Shown here piece after piece: positions 47,671-56,091 of a stretch of DNA of 64,000 bases. The stretch is from Lapillicoccus jejuensis (GTDB lineage: Bacteria > Actinomycetota > Actinomycetes > Actinomycetales > Dermatophilaceae): contig NZ_VFMN01000001.1 in NCBI RefSeq assembly GCF_006715055.1, forward strand, positions 1,364,001 through 1,428,000, read 5' to 3'. The position numbers and the translations under genes were made by a program. Every line of letters begins with the position of its first letter. Position 1 is the first letter of the stretch. The notes beneath the pieces were generated by a model. That model made no database searches, was not told the DNA's origin, and worked only from the letters and a program-made list of their open reading frames with translations.

Positions 47671-49027
47671 CGGAGAGCCGGCGCAGCGCCTCGCGGCGCT
47701 CCTCGGCGTGGTCGACGAGCGGGTGCGGGTAGCCGACGGGGTGCTGCGGCAGGTCCCACGGGCGGTGCACGGCCTTGCCGGGGACGTCGCGCAGCTCCGG
47801 GACCCAGCGGCGCACGTAGTCGCCCTGCGGGTCGAACTTCTCGCCCTGGGTGATCGGGTTAAAGACGCGGAAGTACGGCGCCGCGTCGGTCCCGGTCCCC
47901 GCCGCCCACTGCCAGCCGTGCTGGTTGTTGGCCAGGTCGCCGTCGACGAGGTGGTCCATGAAGTGCCGGGCCCCGAGGGTCCACTCCAGGTGCAGGTCCT
48001 TGACGAGGAAGGAGGCGACGAGCATCCGCAACCGATTGTGCATCCAGCCCTCGGCGAGCAGCTGGCGCATGCCCGCGTCGACGTACGGGAAGCCGGTGCG
48101 GCCTTCCTGCCAGGCGCGGAACCGTTGCTGCGCCTCGGCGCCGGTGTCGTACTCCATCGACTCGAAGGCGCGGCGGAAGTAGCCGTGCGCGCTGCGCGGC
48201 CAGAAGTGCAGGACCGCGGCGTAGAAGTCGCGCCACGCGAGCTGGCGGCGGTAGGCGTCTTCGCCGGTGGAGTGCCCGAGGTCGGCGAGCAGGGTGCGCG
48301 GGTGGACCGTGCCGATCTTCAGGTGCGGGCTCATCCGCGACGTGGCGTCGTGGTCGGGCCGGTCGCGGTCGGTGTCGTACCCGGCCAGGCCCTCCTCGCG
48401 GAACCTCGCCCAGGCCGCGGCGGCGCCCGCCTCGCCCGGCTCCGGCAGGGTCGTGCCGTCGCCGAGCTCCGGGTCGTCGGGGATCCCGTCGCCGGGGGCG
48501 GCGACCCACGTCGTCGCGGCCGGGTCGGACTCCGCGGGACGGCGCCAGCCGTGGTCGAGCCACGAGCGGTAGAAGGGCGTGAAGACCTGGTACGGCGCCC
48601 CGTCCCCGCGCACGACCCGGCCGGGCGCGACGGCGTACGGGCTGCCGGTGCGGACCAGGCCGGGCGAGCCGGGCAGGCCGGCGAGGGCGGTCTCGACGGC
48701 GGTGTCGCGGCGGGCGCCGTACGGCGTGAAGTCGGCGCTGACGTGGACCGCGCTCGCCCCGACCTCGGCGGCGGTCGCGGGGACGACGTCGGCGGGGCGG
48801 CCGCGGCGGACGACGAGCCCGCCGCCGTGCTCGCGCAGGTCGGCGTCGAGGGCGCGCAGGCTGCGCCGCAGCCACGCGGTGCGCGGGCCGCCGGCGGTGC
48901 GCAGCAGCACGTCGTCGAGGACGAACAGCGCGAGCACCGGCCCCTGCTGGGCGGCGGTGAGCAGCGCGGCGTGGTCGCGCAGCCGCAGGTCGCGGCGGAA
49001 CCAGACGACCGACGGGGCCTCAGTCAC
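47657..49027 (-). CDS. phr: Deoxyribodipyrimidine photolyase, class I
   Basis: 456 residues from GTG 49027, which overlaps the CPBP gene stop by 8 bases. N-terminal antenna domain: VVWFRRDLRLRDHAALLTAA. FAD domain: SRMSPHLKIGTVHPRTLLAD, LAWRDFYAAVLHFWP, GRTGFPYVDAGMRQLLAEGW, MHNRLRMLVASFLVKDLHLE, LVDGDLANNQHGWQWAAGTG, DAAPYFRVFNPITQGEKFDP, YVRRWVPELRDVPG. All catalytic and FAD-binding blocks are intact. It uses blue light to split pyrimidine dimers. Last gene of a three-gene operon; compare the rearranged relative at 14341-15576. Confidence 0.95.
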   Translation of the reverse strand: MTEAPSVVWFRRDLRLRDHAALLTAAQQGPVLALFVLDDVLLRTAGGPRTAWLRRSLRALDADLREHGGGLVVRRGRPADVVPATAAEVGASAVHVSADFTPYGARRDTAVETALAGLPGSPGLVRTGSPYAVAPGRVVRGDGAPYQVFTPFYRSWLDHGWRRPAESDPAATTWVAAPGDGIPDDPELGDGTTLPEPGEAGAAAAWARFREEGLAGYDTDRDRPDHDATSRMSPHLKIGTVHPRTLLADLGHSTGEDAYRRQLAWRDFYAAVLHFWPRSAHGYFRRAFESMEYDTGAEAQQRFRAWQEGRTGFPYVDAGMRQLLAEGWMHNRLRMLVASFLVKDLHLEWTLGARHFMDHLVDGDLANNQHGWQWAAGTGTDAAPYFRVFNPITQGEKFDPQGDYVRRWVPELRDVPGKAVHRPWDLPQHPVGYPHPLVDHAEERREALRRLSAVQS

Positions 49028-49838
49028 GGTGGGCCCAGCGCAGCAGCCGCGACGAGGTGGGCGTGGCGATGTCGGCCGCCCTGGCCTCCTGGTGCTGCTC
49101 CTGGGCGATGGCGGACTCGAAGAGCGGTGGCAGGAAGCGGAGCATGAGGACCGACCACGTGAGGTGGGTGAGCACGGGGGCCTGGACGCCGCCGGAGGCC
49201 CGGCGCTGCAGGCCGAACAGCGCCCCCATCACCGCGGCGGCCGCGACGAGGGCGGGGTTGCGGGTGGCGACCGTGGCCGCGGTGTAGACGGCCGTGGACC
49301 GCAGCACCGGGTGCTCGTCGCGCAGGACGGTGAAGAGGGCCCCCCGGAAGAACAGCTCCTCGCCGATCCCGTTGGCGCACGTCGTGAGGACGACCAGCGG
49401 CAGCTCGCCCTCGTCGGCGAAGCGCAGGACGTTGCCGATCGCGCTCTCCAGGAAGGGGATCCGCTTGGCGACGAGGGCCAGCCCGTAGAACGTGCCGAAG
49501 GCGAGGACGCCGGTCGCCACCGGCGTGACGACGGGCGTGCGGCGGATGTCGTCGCGCCCGCGGATCGTGCCGACGTGCAGCGGTCCGGACGCGAAGGCAC
49601 CGATCGTCCACGTCGCAGCCACCGCCCCGGTGAGCAGGTAGAAGCGCGGCGAGCCCGGCTTCGTCGACAGCGAGAGGCCGAGCAGCCCCGCGCCGGTGAG
49701 CCCGACGATCCCGACGAGGCGGCGCCGCCGGGTGCGGACCGCCTCGCTCTCCTCGCTCAGCAACGGCTCCTGACGGGTCATGGGCAGCGGAAGGCGGCCG
49801 GTGACCTGGTCACGGGCCCGCTCCCACCAGGCGGTCAC
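49020..49838 (-). CDS. CPBP-family intramembrane protease-like protein
   Basis: 272 residues from GTG 49838 with about eight hydrophobic segments. Motif 1, GIGEELFFRGALFTVLRDE (EExxxR), is intact and motif 3 HLTWSVLML keeps a His. At the motif 2 position it reads GALFGLQRRASG, where FxxxH is usual, so the second metal-binding His seems absent: activity is doubtful. CPBP (CAAX protease/bacteriocin-processing) proteins sit in the membrane. Middle gene of an operon: GTGA overlap with the NAD(P)-binding gene upstream, 8-base overlap with the photolyase downstream. Confidence 0.82.
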   Translation of the reverse strand: MTAWWERARDQVTGRLPLPMTRQEPLLSEESEAVRTRRRRLVGIVGLTGAGLLGLSLSTKPGSPRFYLLTGAVAATWTIGAFASGPLHVGTIRGRDDIRRTPVVTPVATGVLAFGTFYGLALVAKRIPFLESAIGNVLRFADEGELPLVVLTTCANGIGEELFFRGALFTVLRDEHPVLRSTAVYTAATVATRNPALVAAAAVMGALFGLQRRASGGVQAPVLTHLTWSVLMLRFLPPLFESAIAQEQHQEARAADIATPTSSRLLRWAHRD

Positions 49839-50782
49839 GAGCGACCCTTCGCCGCCGCGTCACCGCTCGGGGCCGGGTCGGCGGACCCGTCGGGGCCGAG
49901 GCGCCGGGCGCGGTCGCGCAGCGCCACTCGGACGGCGTCGTCGTACGTCATCGGCTCGAAGGGGACCAGCCGCCGGATGCTGTCGTCGCGCACGACGACC
50001 TCGTTGGTCATCGAGTCGACGAGCGAGCGCGCCGTCTGCGGGTCGACGCTCGTGACGAGCGAGAGCCACCGCGAGGACAGCCCGGGGGTGAGCAGCGGGA
50101 CCGGGGCGACGACCAGCGGCCGCCCCTCGATGTCGGCCACGCGCTTCATCATCTCGGAGTAGGCGAGCACGTCGGGGCCGCCGACGTCGAACGAGCGCCC
50201 GTAGGCGTCCTCGAGCCCGAGCACACCGACGAGGTAGCGCACGACGTCGTCGAGCGCGATCGGCTGGGTGCGGGTCTTGACCCACTTGGGCGTGATCATC
50301 GCGGGGAGGTGCTCGACGAGCTGGCGGGTCATCTCCCACGAGATCCCCTCGTCGCCGATGACGATCCCGGCGCGCAGCGTCGTCACCGGCACGCCGGCGT
50401 CGGCGAGCAAGCGCTCGACCTCGCGCCGGCTGCGCAGGTGGGCGGACAGGTCGTCGTCGTCGTCCCCGAGACCGCCGAGGTAGACGACCTGCTTCAGCCC
50501 GACCTCGCGGGCGGCCCGACCGAACGACCCGGCCGCCTGGGCGTCCTTGGTCTCGAAGTCCGCGGAGTCGAGGGAGTGGACGAGGTAGTACGCCGCCTCG
50601 CAGCCCTCCATCGCCGTGCGCAGGCTGTCCTCGTCGGCGACGTCACCGAAGACGGCGGTGCCGGCCCCGCTGTAGTCGTCCGGGTGCCGGGTCATGGCGA
50701 CGACGTCGTGGCCGGCGTCGGCGAGGGCGGGGGTGAGATGGCGCCCGACGAACCCGGACGCTCCGGTGACGAGGACCTTCAC
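49835..50782 (-). CDS. NAD(P)H-binding protein, atypical SDR (NmrA/Ycf39-like)
   Basis: 315 residues from ATG 50782. MKVLVTGASGFVGRHLTPAL (TGxxGxxG), YYLVHSLDSADFETKDAQAA, QVVYLGGLGDDDDDLSAHLR and RAGIVIGDEGISWEMTRQLV match the atypical SDR group related to DUF2867 proteins and Ycf39, without the YxxxK pair. Probably a redox-sensing or accessory protein. First gene of the operon with the CPBP protein and photolyase. Confidence 0.88.
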   Translation of the reverse strand: MKVLVTGASGFVGRHLTPALADAGHDVVAMTRHPDDYSGAGTAVFGDVADEDSLRTAMEGCEAAYYLVHSLDSADFETKDAQAAGSFGRAAREVGLKQVVYLGGLGDDDDDLSAHLRSRREVERLLADAGVPVTTLRAGIVIGDEGISWEMTRQLVEHLPAMITPKWVKTRTQPIALDDVVRYLVGVLGLEDAYGRSFDVGGPDVLAYSEMMKRVADIEGRPLVVAPVPLLTPGLSSRWLSLVTSVDPQTARSLVDSMTNEVVVRDDSIRRLVPFEPMTYDDAVRVALRDRARRLGPDGSADPAPSGDAAAKGRS

Positions 50783-50867
50783 CCCTCCAACGTGCCAGAC
50801 GCGCGCGCCCCCCGCAGCCGTGGGGCCGCGGGGGGCGAGCCCGGGTGGGGCGGGGCCGTCCGGTGGC

Positions 50868-51572
50868 TCAGGCGTTGAAGGGCTGCACCTGGAGCTGGTG
50901 GACCGACGGGTTCGCGCACGCCTGCAGCGAGTACGGCACGTACGCCGCCGCCGTGGTCCCCGGCAGGTACACCCGGAAGCCGGAGGCGGTGGTCTCGCTG
51001 CAGGACGGGAAGTTCGCCGCCTGGGCGACCTGGATGGTCGCGACGGCGGTCTTGCCCGGCTCGAGCCGCATGAGGGGGGCGGACTGACCGGTGGCCCGGT
51101 CGGCGGCCGCCCCGAGCTGCTGCCCGGTGCCGCCGGCCACGAGCGAGACGCCGGGGAAGCCCTGCGTCGTGCAGACCGTCGAGCCCTTGTTGGTCGCGAT
51201 CAGCTGGACGGCGACGTGGCCGGCGCTGCCACCACCCGCGGGCATCTCGACGCGCAGGGTCATCTGCGAGGGCTGGCAGGTGGTGGTCGTGGCCGACCCT
51301 CCCGTGGTCGTCGTGGTCCCGGGCGCCTCGGCACCGCCGCTCGCGGTCGTCGTGGTGCCCGAGCCCGACCCGGCGTCGGCGGAGGTCGTCGTGCTCGCCG
51401 GCGGCTCGGTGCTCGTCACCGTCGTCGTCACCGGCGCCTGCGCGCCGGTCTGGGTGGTGCCGTCGCTCGTGCTGCAGGCACCGAGAGCACCCGCGGCGAG
51501 CAGGGCGGAACCGAGGGCGAGGGTCGCCCGGGTGGTGGTGCGGCGGGTCGTGGGTCGGTGTGCTGTCCCCAT
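50868..51572 (-). CDS. DUF4232 lipoprotein
   Basis: 234 residues from ATG 51572 (GTG 51575 directly before it is an alternative; AAGGGA lies 6 bases before the ATG). The signal peptide ends in a lipobox, ALGACSTS, so it should be anchored to the outer face of the membrane. A Thr/Ser/Gly/Pro-rich linker follows (residues about 38-98, many TTTT and GGA runs), then DUF4232: MTLRVEMPAGGGSAGHVAVQ, NKGSTVCTTQGFPGVSLVAG, and a C-terminal Cys pair. The function of DUF4232 is unknown. It stands alone between short gaps. Confidence 0.88.
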   Translation of the reverse strand: MGTAHRPTTRRTTTRATLALGSALLAAGALGACSTSDGTTQTGAQAPVTTTVTSTEPPASTTTSADAGSGSGTTTTASGGAEAPGTTTTTGGSATTTTCQPSQMTLRVEMPAGGGSAGHVAVQLIATNKGSTVCTTQGFPGVSLVAGGTGQQLGAAADRATGQSAPLMRLEPGKTAVATIQVAQAANFPSCSETTASGFRVYLPGTTAAAYVPYSLQACANPSVHQLQVQPFNA

Positions 51573-51655
51573 CACGCGTCCCTTCGAGGTGTGGTTCGTG
51601 GGTTGACGTCCTCTGGGACGCCGTACCGGGTCGTGGGGTTGGGCCCCGGTCCGGC

Positions 51656-52060
51656 TCAGTGCGAGCGCGGGCGGTCGCCGTCACCGGCGGGACCCGCGTC
51701 GGCGGCCGGGCCCGGCCCCGCGGGGTGCTCGGGGACGACGATCGGCTTGAGCCGGGCCCACGCGAGGAAGGCGAGACCGACGACGAGCATGCCGATCCCG
51801 GCCCACAGGTTGGCGTTGACCCCGCCGGTCTTGGCGGTCTCGGGGTCGGCGAAGAGCCCCATGACGGTGAGGACGACGCCGTACAGCCCGATGAGGGCGC
51901 CGATGATGTTGCGGATGTCGAAGGCGCCCGCGGTGTGCTGCCCGCCGCCCGTGCTCTTCTGGCCCGTGCTCTTCTGGCCCGTGCTCTTCTGGTCGGGGGT
52001 CTTCTGGTCGGGGGTCTTCTGGTCTGGGGTCTTCTGGTCTGGGGTCTTCTGGTCGGCCAT
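51656..52060 (-). CDS. Small membrane protein with DQKTP/GQKST repeats, symporter companion
   Basis: 134 residues from ATG 52060. The first 38 residues are seven pentads, DQKTP four times then DQKST/GQKST three times, encoded by a 15-bp tandem array. Then AFDIRNIIGALIGLYGVVLT, MGLFADPE and NLWAGIGMLVVGLAFLAWAR give two membrane helices, and a Pro/Gly/Ala/Asp tail follows. Proteins of this plan often follow sodium:solute symporter genes in actinobacteria, as here (17 bp from the symporter stop). It may be a small regulatory subunit; that is inference. Confidence 0.8.
   Translation of the reverse strand: MADQKTPDQKTPDQKTPDQKTPDQKSTGQKSTGQKSTGGGQHTAGAFDIRNIIGALIGLYGVVLTVMGLFADPETAKTGGVNANLWAGIGMLVVGLAFLAWARLKPIVVPEHPAGPGPAADAGPAGDGDRPRSH
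51948..52052 (-). repeat. 15-bp tandem array, 7 units, coding for the QK pentads
   Basis: Three perfect CCCGTGCTCTTCTGG units (51948-51992) followed by two TCGGGGGTCTTCTGG and two TCTGGGGTCTTCTGG units (51993-52052). The near-identity of neighbouring units shows recent expansion or homogenisation, and copy number is likely to vary between strains. Confidence 0.9.
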
Positions 52061-52077
52061 GTCGAGGTCCTTCCGGC

Positions 52078-53847
52078 TCAGGCGAACACGAGGTTGAGGG
52101 CGACGACGAGGACGAGCCCGATCGAGGCCAGCGGGATGGTCCGCCGGTACCACGGGTAGGACTTCTCCTGCGGGTCGACGAGGTCCTCGCGCGGGGTCTC
52201 GGAGTAGACCAGCCCGCGCAGCTCGGAGACCGGCTTGGGCTCGGTGACCATCGACACGACCACCGACAGGACGATGTCGACGACGAAGGCGGTGCCGGCG
52301 GCCGCGAAGGACGCGCCCTGGCCGCCGACCGGGAGGACGCCCAGGCTGGCGGAGCCGAACGCGTCCTCGGACAGGAACGCGACGACGACGGCCGACAGCG
52401 TGCCCGCCGACAGGCCCACCCAGCCGGCCGTCGCGGTCATCCGCTTCCAGAACATGCCGAGAATGAACGTCGCGAAGAGGGGGGCGTTGAAGAACCCGAA
52501 CAACGTCTGGATGTAGTTCATGACGTTGTTGAACGAGCTGGCGATGAGCGCGGTGAAGATCGCGATGACCGTCGCCCCGACCGTGGCGAGCCGCCCGATG
52601 CGCAGGTAGTAGTCGTCGTGGTGGTTCTTGCGGACGTAGCGCTCCCACAGGTCGTAGGAGAAGACCGTGTTGAAGGCCGAGATGTTCGCCGCCATGCCGG
52701 CCATGAAGGCGGCGAGCAGACCGGCGATCGCGACCCCGAGCAGGCCGTTGGGCAGCACGTCGCGCATGAGCAGGATGAGCGCGTCGTTGTAGGTGACGGT
52801 GCCCGACGCGCCGCCGGCGGTGGGGTTGCCGGCCTTGAGCTTGCCGATCTCCGGCACGAGCACGGCCGCGACCATCCCGGGGATGATGACGATGAAGGGG
52901 ATGAACATCTTGGGGAAGGCGCCGATGATCGGGGTCTTGCGGGCCGCCGAGATCGACTCCGAGGCCATCGCGCGCTGGACCTCGACGAAGTTCGTCGTCC
53001 AGTAGCCGAAGGAGAGCACGAAGCCGAGGCCGAAGACGATGCCGATGACGGACAGCGTCGAGGAGCCGAAGCCGGTCAGCGCCGTGCCGGGCCAGGAGTG
53101 CAGCTGCTGGTCGGCCGTCGGGATCGTCGTCCCGGCCGCCGGCTGCGTCGACGTGGCGTACTCGGTGACCTTGTCCTTCAGCCCGCTCCAGCCGCCGACC
53201 CGGTTGAGGCCGACGAGGGTCAGCGGCAGCAGCGCGCCGACGATGACGAAGAACTGGAGGACCTCGTTGTAGATGGCGGCCGAGAGACCACCGACCGTGA
53301 TGTACGACAGGACGATCGCGGCGGCGACCAGCAGCGTGAGCCACAGCGGCCAGCCGAGCAGCGCCCGCACGATCGAGCCGAGCAGGTAGAGGTTGACGCC
53401 GGCGATGAGCAGCTGGGCCAGGGCGAACGAGAGCGCGTTGACCAGGTGCGCCCCGGTGCCGAAGCGGCGGAACATGAACTCGGGGACCGAGCGCACCTTG
53501 CTGCCGTAGTAGAACGGCATCATCACGACGCCGAGGAAGAGCATGGCCGGGATGGCCCCGACCCAGAAGTAGTGCACCGTCGGCAGGCCGTACTGCGCCC
53601 CGTTGGCCGACATCCCCATGATCTCGACGGCGCCGAGGTTGGCCGAGATGAAGGCCAGGCCCGTCACCCAGGCCGGCAGCGAGCGGCCGGAGAGGAAGAA
53701 GTCGACCGAGTCCGAGACCTGGCGGCGGGCGACGAGCCCGATGCCGATGACGAAGACGAAGTAGAGCGCGACGAGCGCGTAGTCGACGGGCGACGCGTCG
53801 ATGAGCGTGGCCGACGCGAGAGCCGGGACCGACGTGGCCGGGTGCAC
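52078..53847 (-). CDS. Sodium:solute symporter family protein
   Basis: 589 residues from GTG 53847, with GGAGG 6 bases upstream. About 14 membrane helices in the LeuT-type SSS fold: VDYALVALYFVFVIGIGLVA, FFLSGRSLPAWVTGLAFISA, NLGAVEIMGMSANGAQYGL, FRRFGTGAHLVNALSFALAQ, YITVGGLSAAIYNEVLQFFV. This resembles the SGLT/galactose and inositol branch (VEIMGMS) rather than the acetate (ActP) or proline (PutP) branches. It imports a sugar, polyol or other organic solute with Na+. It is followed by the small membrane protein, probably in one transcript. Confidence 0.92.
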   Translation of the reverse strand: MHPATSVPALASATLIDASPVDYALVALYFVFVIGIGLVARRQVSDSVDFFLSGRSLPAWVTGLAFISANLGAVEIMGMSANGAQYGLPTVHYFWVGAIPAMLFLGVVMMPFYYGSKVRSVPEFMFRRFGTGAHLVNALSFALAQLLIAGVNLYLLGSIVRALLGWPLWLTLLVAAAIVLSYITVGGLSAAIYNEVLQFFVIVGALLPLTLVGLNRVGGWSGLKDKVTEYATSTQPAAGTTIPTADQQLHSWPGTALTGFGSSTLSVIGIVFGLGFVLSFGYWTTNFVEVQRAMASESISAARKTPIIGAFPKMFIPFIVIIPGMVAAVLVPEIGKLKAGNPTAGGASGTVTYNDALILLMRDVLPNGLLGVAIAGLLAAFMAGMAANISAFNTVFSYDLWERYVRKNHHDDYYLRIGRLATVGATVIAIFTALIASSFNNVMNYIQTLFGFFNAPLFATFILGMFWKRMTATAGWVGLSAGTLSAVVVAFLSEDAFGSASLGVLPVGGQGASFAAAGTAFVVDIVLSVVVSMVTEPKPVSELRGLVYSETPREDLVDPQEKSYPWYRRTIPLASIGLVLVVALNLVFA

Positions 53848-53963
53848 GGTGCCTCCTGCAGGCTGGGCGGGCGAGGGGTCGGGTCTGCCCGGCCATCGCC
53901 CACCGTATGCCCAACCCCGCGGGTCGTCTCGCGCGCGCGCCGCACGGGCCCCGCACCCTCGGG

Positions 53964-54431
53964 TCAGGCGCCGGCGGCGGGGTCCGGGGTCAGCCGGAAG
54001 ACGGGGAAGCCGGCTGCGACGGCGGCGATCTCGTCGTCGGTGGAGGCCTTGGTCAGCCCCTCGACGAAGCGCCCGACCTCCCACCCCCACCGCACGAGGT
54101 ACTGCCGGATGACGGACACCCGCTCGTCGACCGGGAGCTCGGTGACGGTCACGTGCTCCGTACGCCGCCCCACGGACAGCTGCGCGGTGCCGCTCACCCG
54201 CACGTTGCGCACCCACGCGGTGGTCCCCCGCGGGGCGACGAGGTAGCGCTCGCCGTCGAGGGTGAGCAGGTTGACCGGGGTGCTGTGCGGGGTGCCGGTC
54301 CGGCGGCCGGGGACGGTGAGGACCCGGGAGCCCAGGAGGCTGACCCCGTGCCGGGTCAGCCAGGCGACGACCCGGTTGAAGGCGAGGTCGCCGCTGGTGG
54401 GGCGGACGAAGCGGTCGGTGCTGGCGCTCAT
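53964..54431 (-). CDS. Nitroreductase/quinone oxidoreductase family protein (DDN-like, F420)
   Basis: 155 residues from ATG 54431. Split beta-barrel DDN/DUF385 features: NRVVAWLTRHGVSLLGSRVL, TVPGRRTGTPHSTPVNLLTL (GRxTGxxRxxP-type motif), DGERYLVAPRGTTAWVRNV. Relatives such as Ddn use reduced F420 to reduce quinones or nitroaromatics at the membrane; the actinobacterial context suits F420. It diverges from a TetR regulator over 107 bp that contains two AGAGC-N3-GCTCT palindromes, so it is a likely target of that regulator. Confidence 0.87.
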   Translation of the reverse strand: MSASTDRFVRPTSGDLAFNRVVAWLTRHGVSLLGSRVLTVPGRRTGTPHSTPVNLLTLDGERYLVAPRGTTAWVRNVRVSGTAQLSVGRRTEHVTVTELPVDERVSVIRQYLVRWGWEVGRFVEGLTKASTDDEIAAVAAGFPVFRLTPDPAAGA

Positions 54432-54451
54432 GATGACTCCCTGGGGGAAGT

Positions 54452-54518
54452 GAGAGCGGTGCTCTCGGATGAGACGACCGTACGGCGCGTCGTCCGGGAT
54501 TGTCAAGAGCAGTGCTCT
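54452..54518. promoter_or_regulatory. Two palindromes, probable TetR operators
   Basis: GAGAGCGGTGCTCTC (54452-54466) and AGAGCAGTGCTCT (54506-54518) share AGAGC-N3-GCTCT. The first lies 21 bp before the nitroreductase ATG. The second sits between TTGTCA (54500-54505, a -35) and TTGCTA 17 bases on (a weak -10) of the TetR gene, so binding would block the regulator's own promoter. Their 52-bp spacing covers the whole divergent control region. Confidence 0.78.
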
Positions 54519-54538
54519 CGTTTTGCTAGGGTGGGGCG

Positions 54539-55264
54539 GTGCCGACGACCCGCGCCCCCTCGTCGACCCCCGCCCCCTCCACGCGCGCCGAGCGCCGCGA
54601 GGAGGTCACCCGGCGGATCCTCGAGATCGGGCGCGACCACCTCGCCAAGGAGGGCGCGGCGGCCCTGTCGCTGCGGGCGGTGACGCGCGACCTCGGCATG
54701 GTCTCCAGCGCGGTCTACCGCTACGTCGCCAACCGCGACGACCTGCTCACCCTGCTCGTCGTCGACGCCTACACCGAGCTGGCCGACCACGTCGACGCCG
54801 CCCTCGCCCGGTCCCGGGGCGGGTTCGCGGCGCAGGTCCTCGTCCTCGCCGGGACGATGCGGTCCTGGGCCGTCGCCGAGCCCGCCCGGTGGGCGCTGCT
54901 CTACGGCTCACCCGTGCCCGGGTACGCCGCCCCACCCTCCACGGTCGAGGCGGGGACCCGCGTCATGGTCGTCCTCATGCACCTGCTCGACGAGGGGGTC
55001 GCCGCCGGCGAGGTACCGACGGGGGCCGGGGCGGTCGCCCTGCCGCGAGCGCTGGGTCGCGACCTCGCGGCCGTCCGCACCGAGGTGGGGCTGCAGCAGG
55101 CGGACGACGCCACGCTCGCCCGCGGCATCCTCCTGTGGACGACGCTCGTCGGTGCGGTGAGCCTGGAGGTGTTCGGTCAGCTCGGCGAGTCGACCTTCGC
55201 GCACCCGGACGTGCTCTTCGAGCACCAGGTGCGCCAGGCGCTGCGGGTCGTCACCGCCCCCTGA
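54539..55264 (+). CDS. TetR-family regulator
   Basis: 241 residues from GTG 54539. HTH region: EVTRRILEIGRDHLAKEGAA, ALSLRAVTRDLGMVSSAVYR, YVANRDDLLTLLVVDAYTEL, typical of TetR_N with the SSAVYRYVxNRDDLL block. The C-terminal part (WAVAEPARWALLYGSPVPGY) matches the TetR_C_13/WHG-like domain, whose name comes from a W-H-G or similar motif. Likely repressor of the divergent nitroreductase gene and itself. Its last 14 bases overlap the convergent DUF4282 gene. Confidence 0.9.
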   Translation: MPTTRAPSSTPAPSTRAERREEVTRRILEIGRDHLAKEGAAALSLRAVTRDLGMVSSAVYRYVANRDDLLTLLVVDAYTELADHVDAALARSRGGFAAQVLVLAGTMRSWAVAEPARWALLYGSPVPGYAAPPSTVEAGTRVMVVLMHLLDEGVAAGEVPTGAGAVALPRALGRDLAAVRTEVGLQQADDATLARGILLWTTLVGAVSLEVFGQLGESTFAHPDVLFEHQVRQALRVVTAP

Positions 55265-56054
55265 GGTCGTCGCCCCCGTCACCCCGGCCGTCACCCCGGC
55301 CGTCACCCCGGCCGTCACCCAGCCGGTCGCGGATCGTGCGGGTGTCCTCGGCGAGCCGCACCAGGGCGAGGACCGCCTCGATGAGGACGCGCGCGCCGAT
55401 GACCGTCACGAGGGCGAGGACGCCGCCGACGACGAGGACGACGAGCGCGTAGGTGGCGTCGGTCAGCAGCGCCCCGACCAGCTCGGCCACCCAGGTCAGC
55501 CCGACCGCGACGATGACGACGAGGTAGGCCACCTTGGCCACCACCGGCGTGACGAACCGGTCGAACGAGGTGTCGAACAGGCTGGCCAGGAAGCCGGCCG
55601 TCCGCGGCGCGTGGTGCTGGCCGGGGGCGGGGGGCCAGGCCCCGTGCTGGACCCCGTGCTGGACCCCGTGCTGAACCCCGTGCTGAACCCCGTGCTGGAC
55701 CCCGTGCTGCGGGCTCGGCTGACCACCCCACGGCGGGCTGGGGATCCCGGCACCGGACGGGTCGCCGTACGGCGCGCCGTAGGGGCTCGCGGGCGACGGG
55801 CCCGAGGGCGTGGCCGTGGGGTCGCCGTACGGCGAGCCGTAGGCGGCGGCCACCCCCTCGTAGCCGGTGCCCGAGCCCGACGAGGAGCCCGACGAGGAGC
55901 CCGAGGGTGAGGTCAGCGGGGTGGGCTCCGTCGACGGCGAGCCGTAGCTCCCGGTCGCCCAGGACCCGGGCTCGGGCTGCACGGGTACCTGCTCGGTCGG
56001 CGCGGCCGCCTCGCGGACCTCGTCCTCGTCCCGGGCGTAGGGGTTCTCGCTCAT
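55251..56054 (-). CDS. DUF4282 membrane protein with Pro/Gly/Ser-rich N-terminus
   Basis: 267 residues from ATG 56054. The first 145 residues are disordered, with SPYG/APYGDP units, Ser/Gly runs and five QHGV repeats coded by a tandem 12-bp array (about 55640-55700). Then the DUF4282 core: GFLASLFDTSFDRFVTPVVA, KVAYLVVIVAVGLTWVAELV and ARVLIEAVLALVRLAEDTRT, with two membrane helices. The C-terminus is four GDGR units from a 12-bp repeat (55278-55320). Function unknown; a small inner-membrane protein. It ends 14 bp inside the TetR gene. Confidence 0.85.
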   Translation of the reverse strand: MSENPYARDEDEVREAAAPTEQVPVQPEPGSWATGSYGSPSTEPTPLTSPSGSSSGSSSGSGTGYEGVAAAYGSPYGDPTATPSGPSPASPYGAPYGDPSGAGIPSPPWGGQPSPQHGVQHGVQHGVQHGVQHGVQHGAWPPAPGQHHAPRTAGFLASLFDTSFDRFVTPVVAKVAYLVVIVAVGLTWVAELVGALLTDATYALVVLVVGGVLALVTVIGARVLIEAVLALVRLAEDTRTIRDRLGDGRGDGRGDGRGDGGDDLRGR

Positions 56055-56091
56055 CGCTGCTCCTCGGGTTCCTCGTGCTGCTGGGGCGGGC

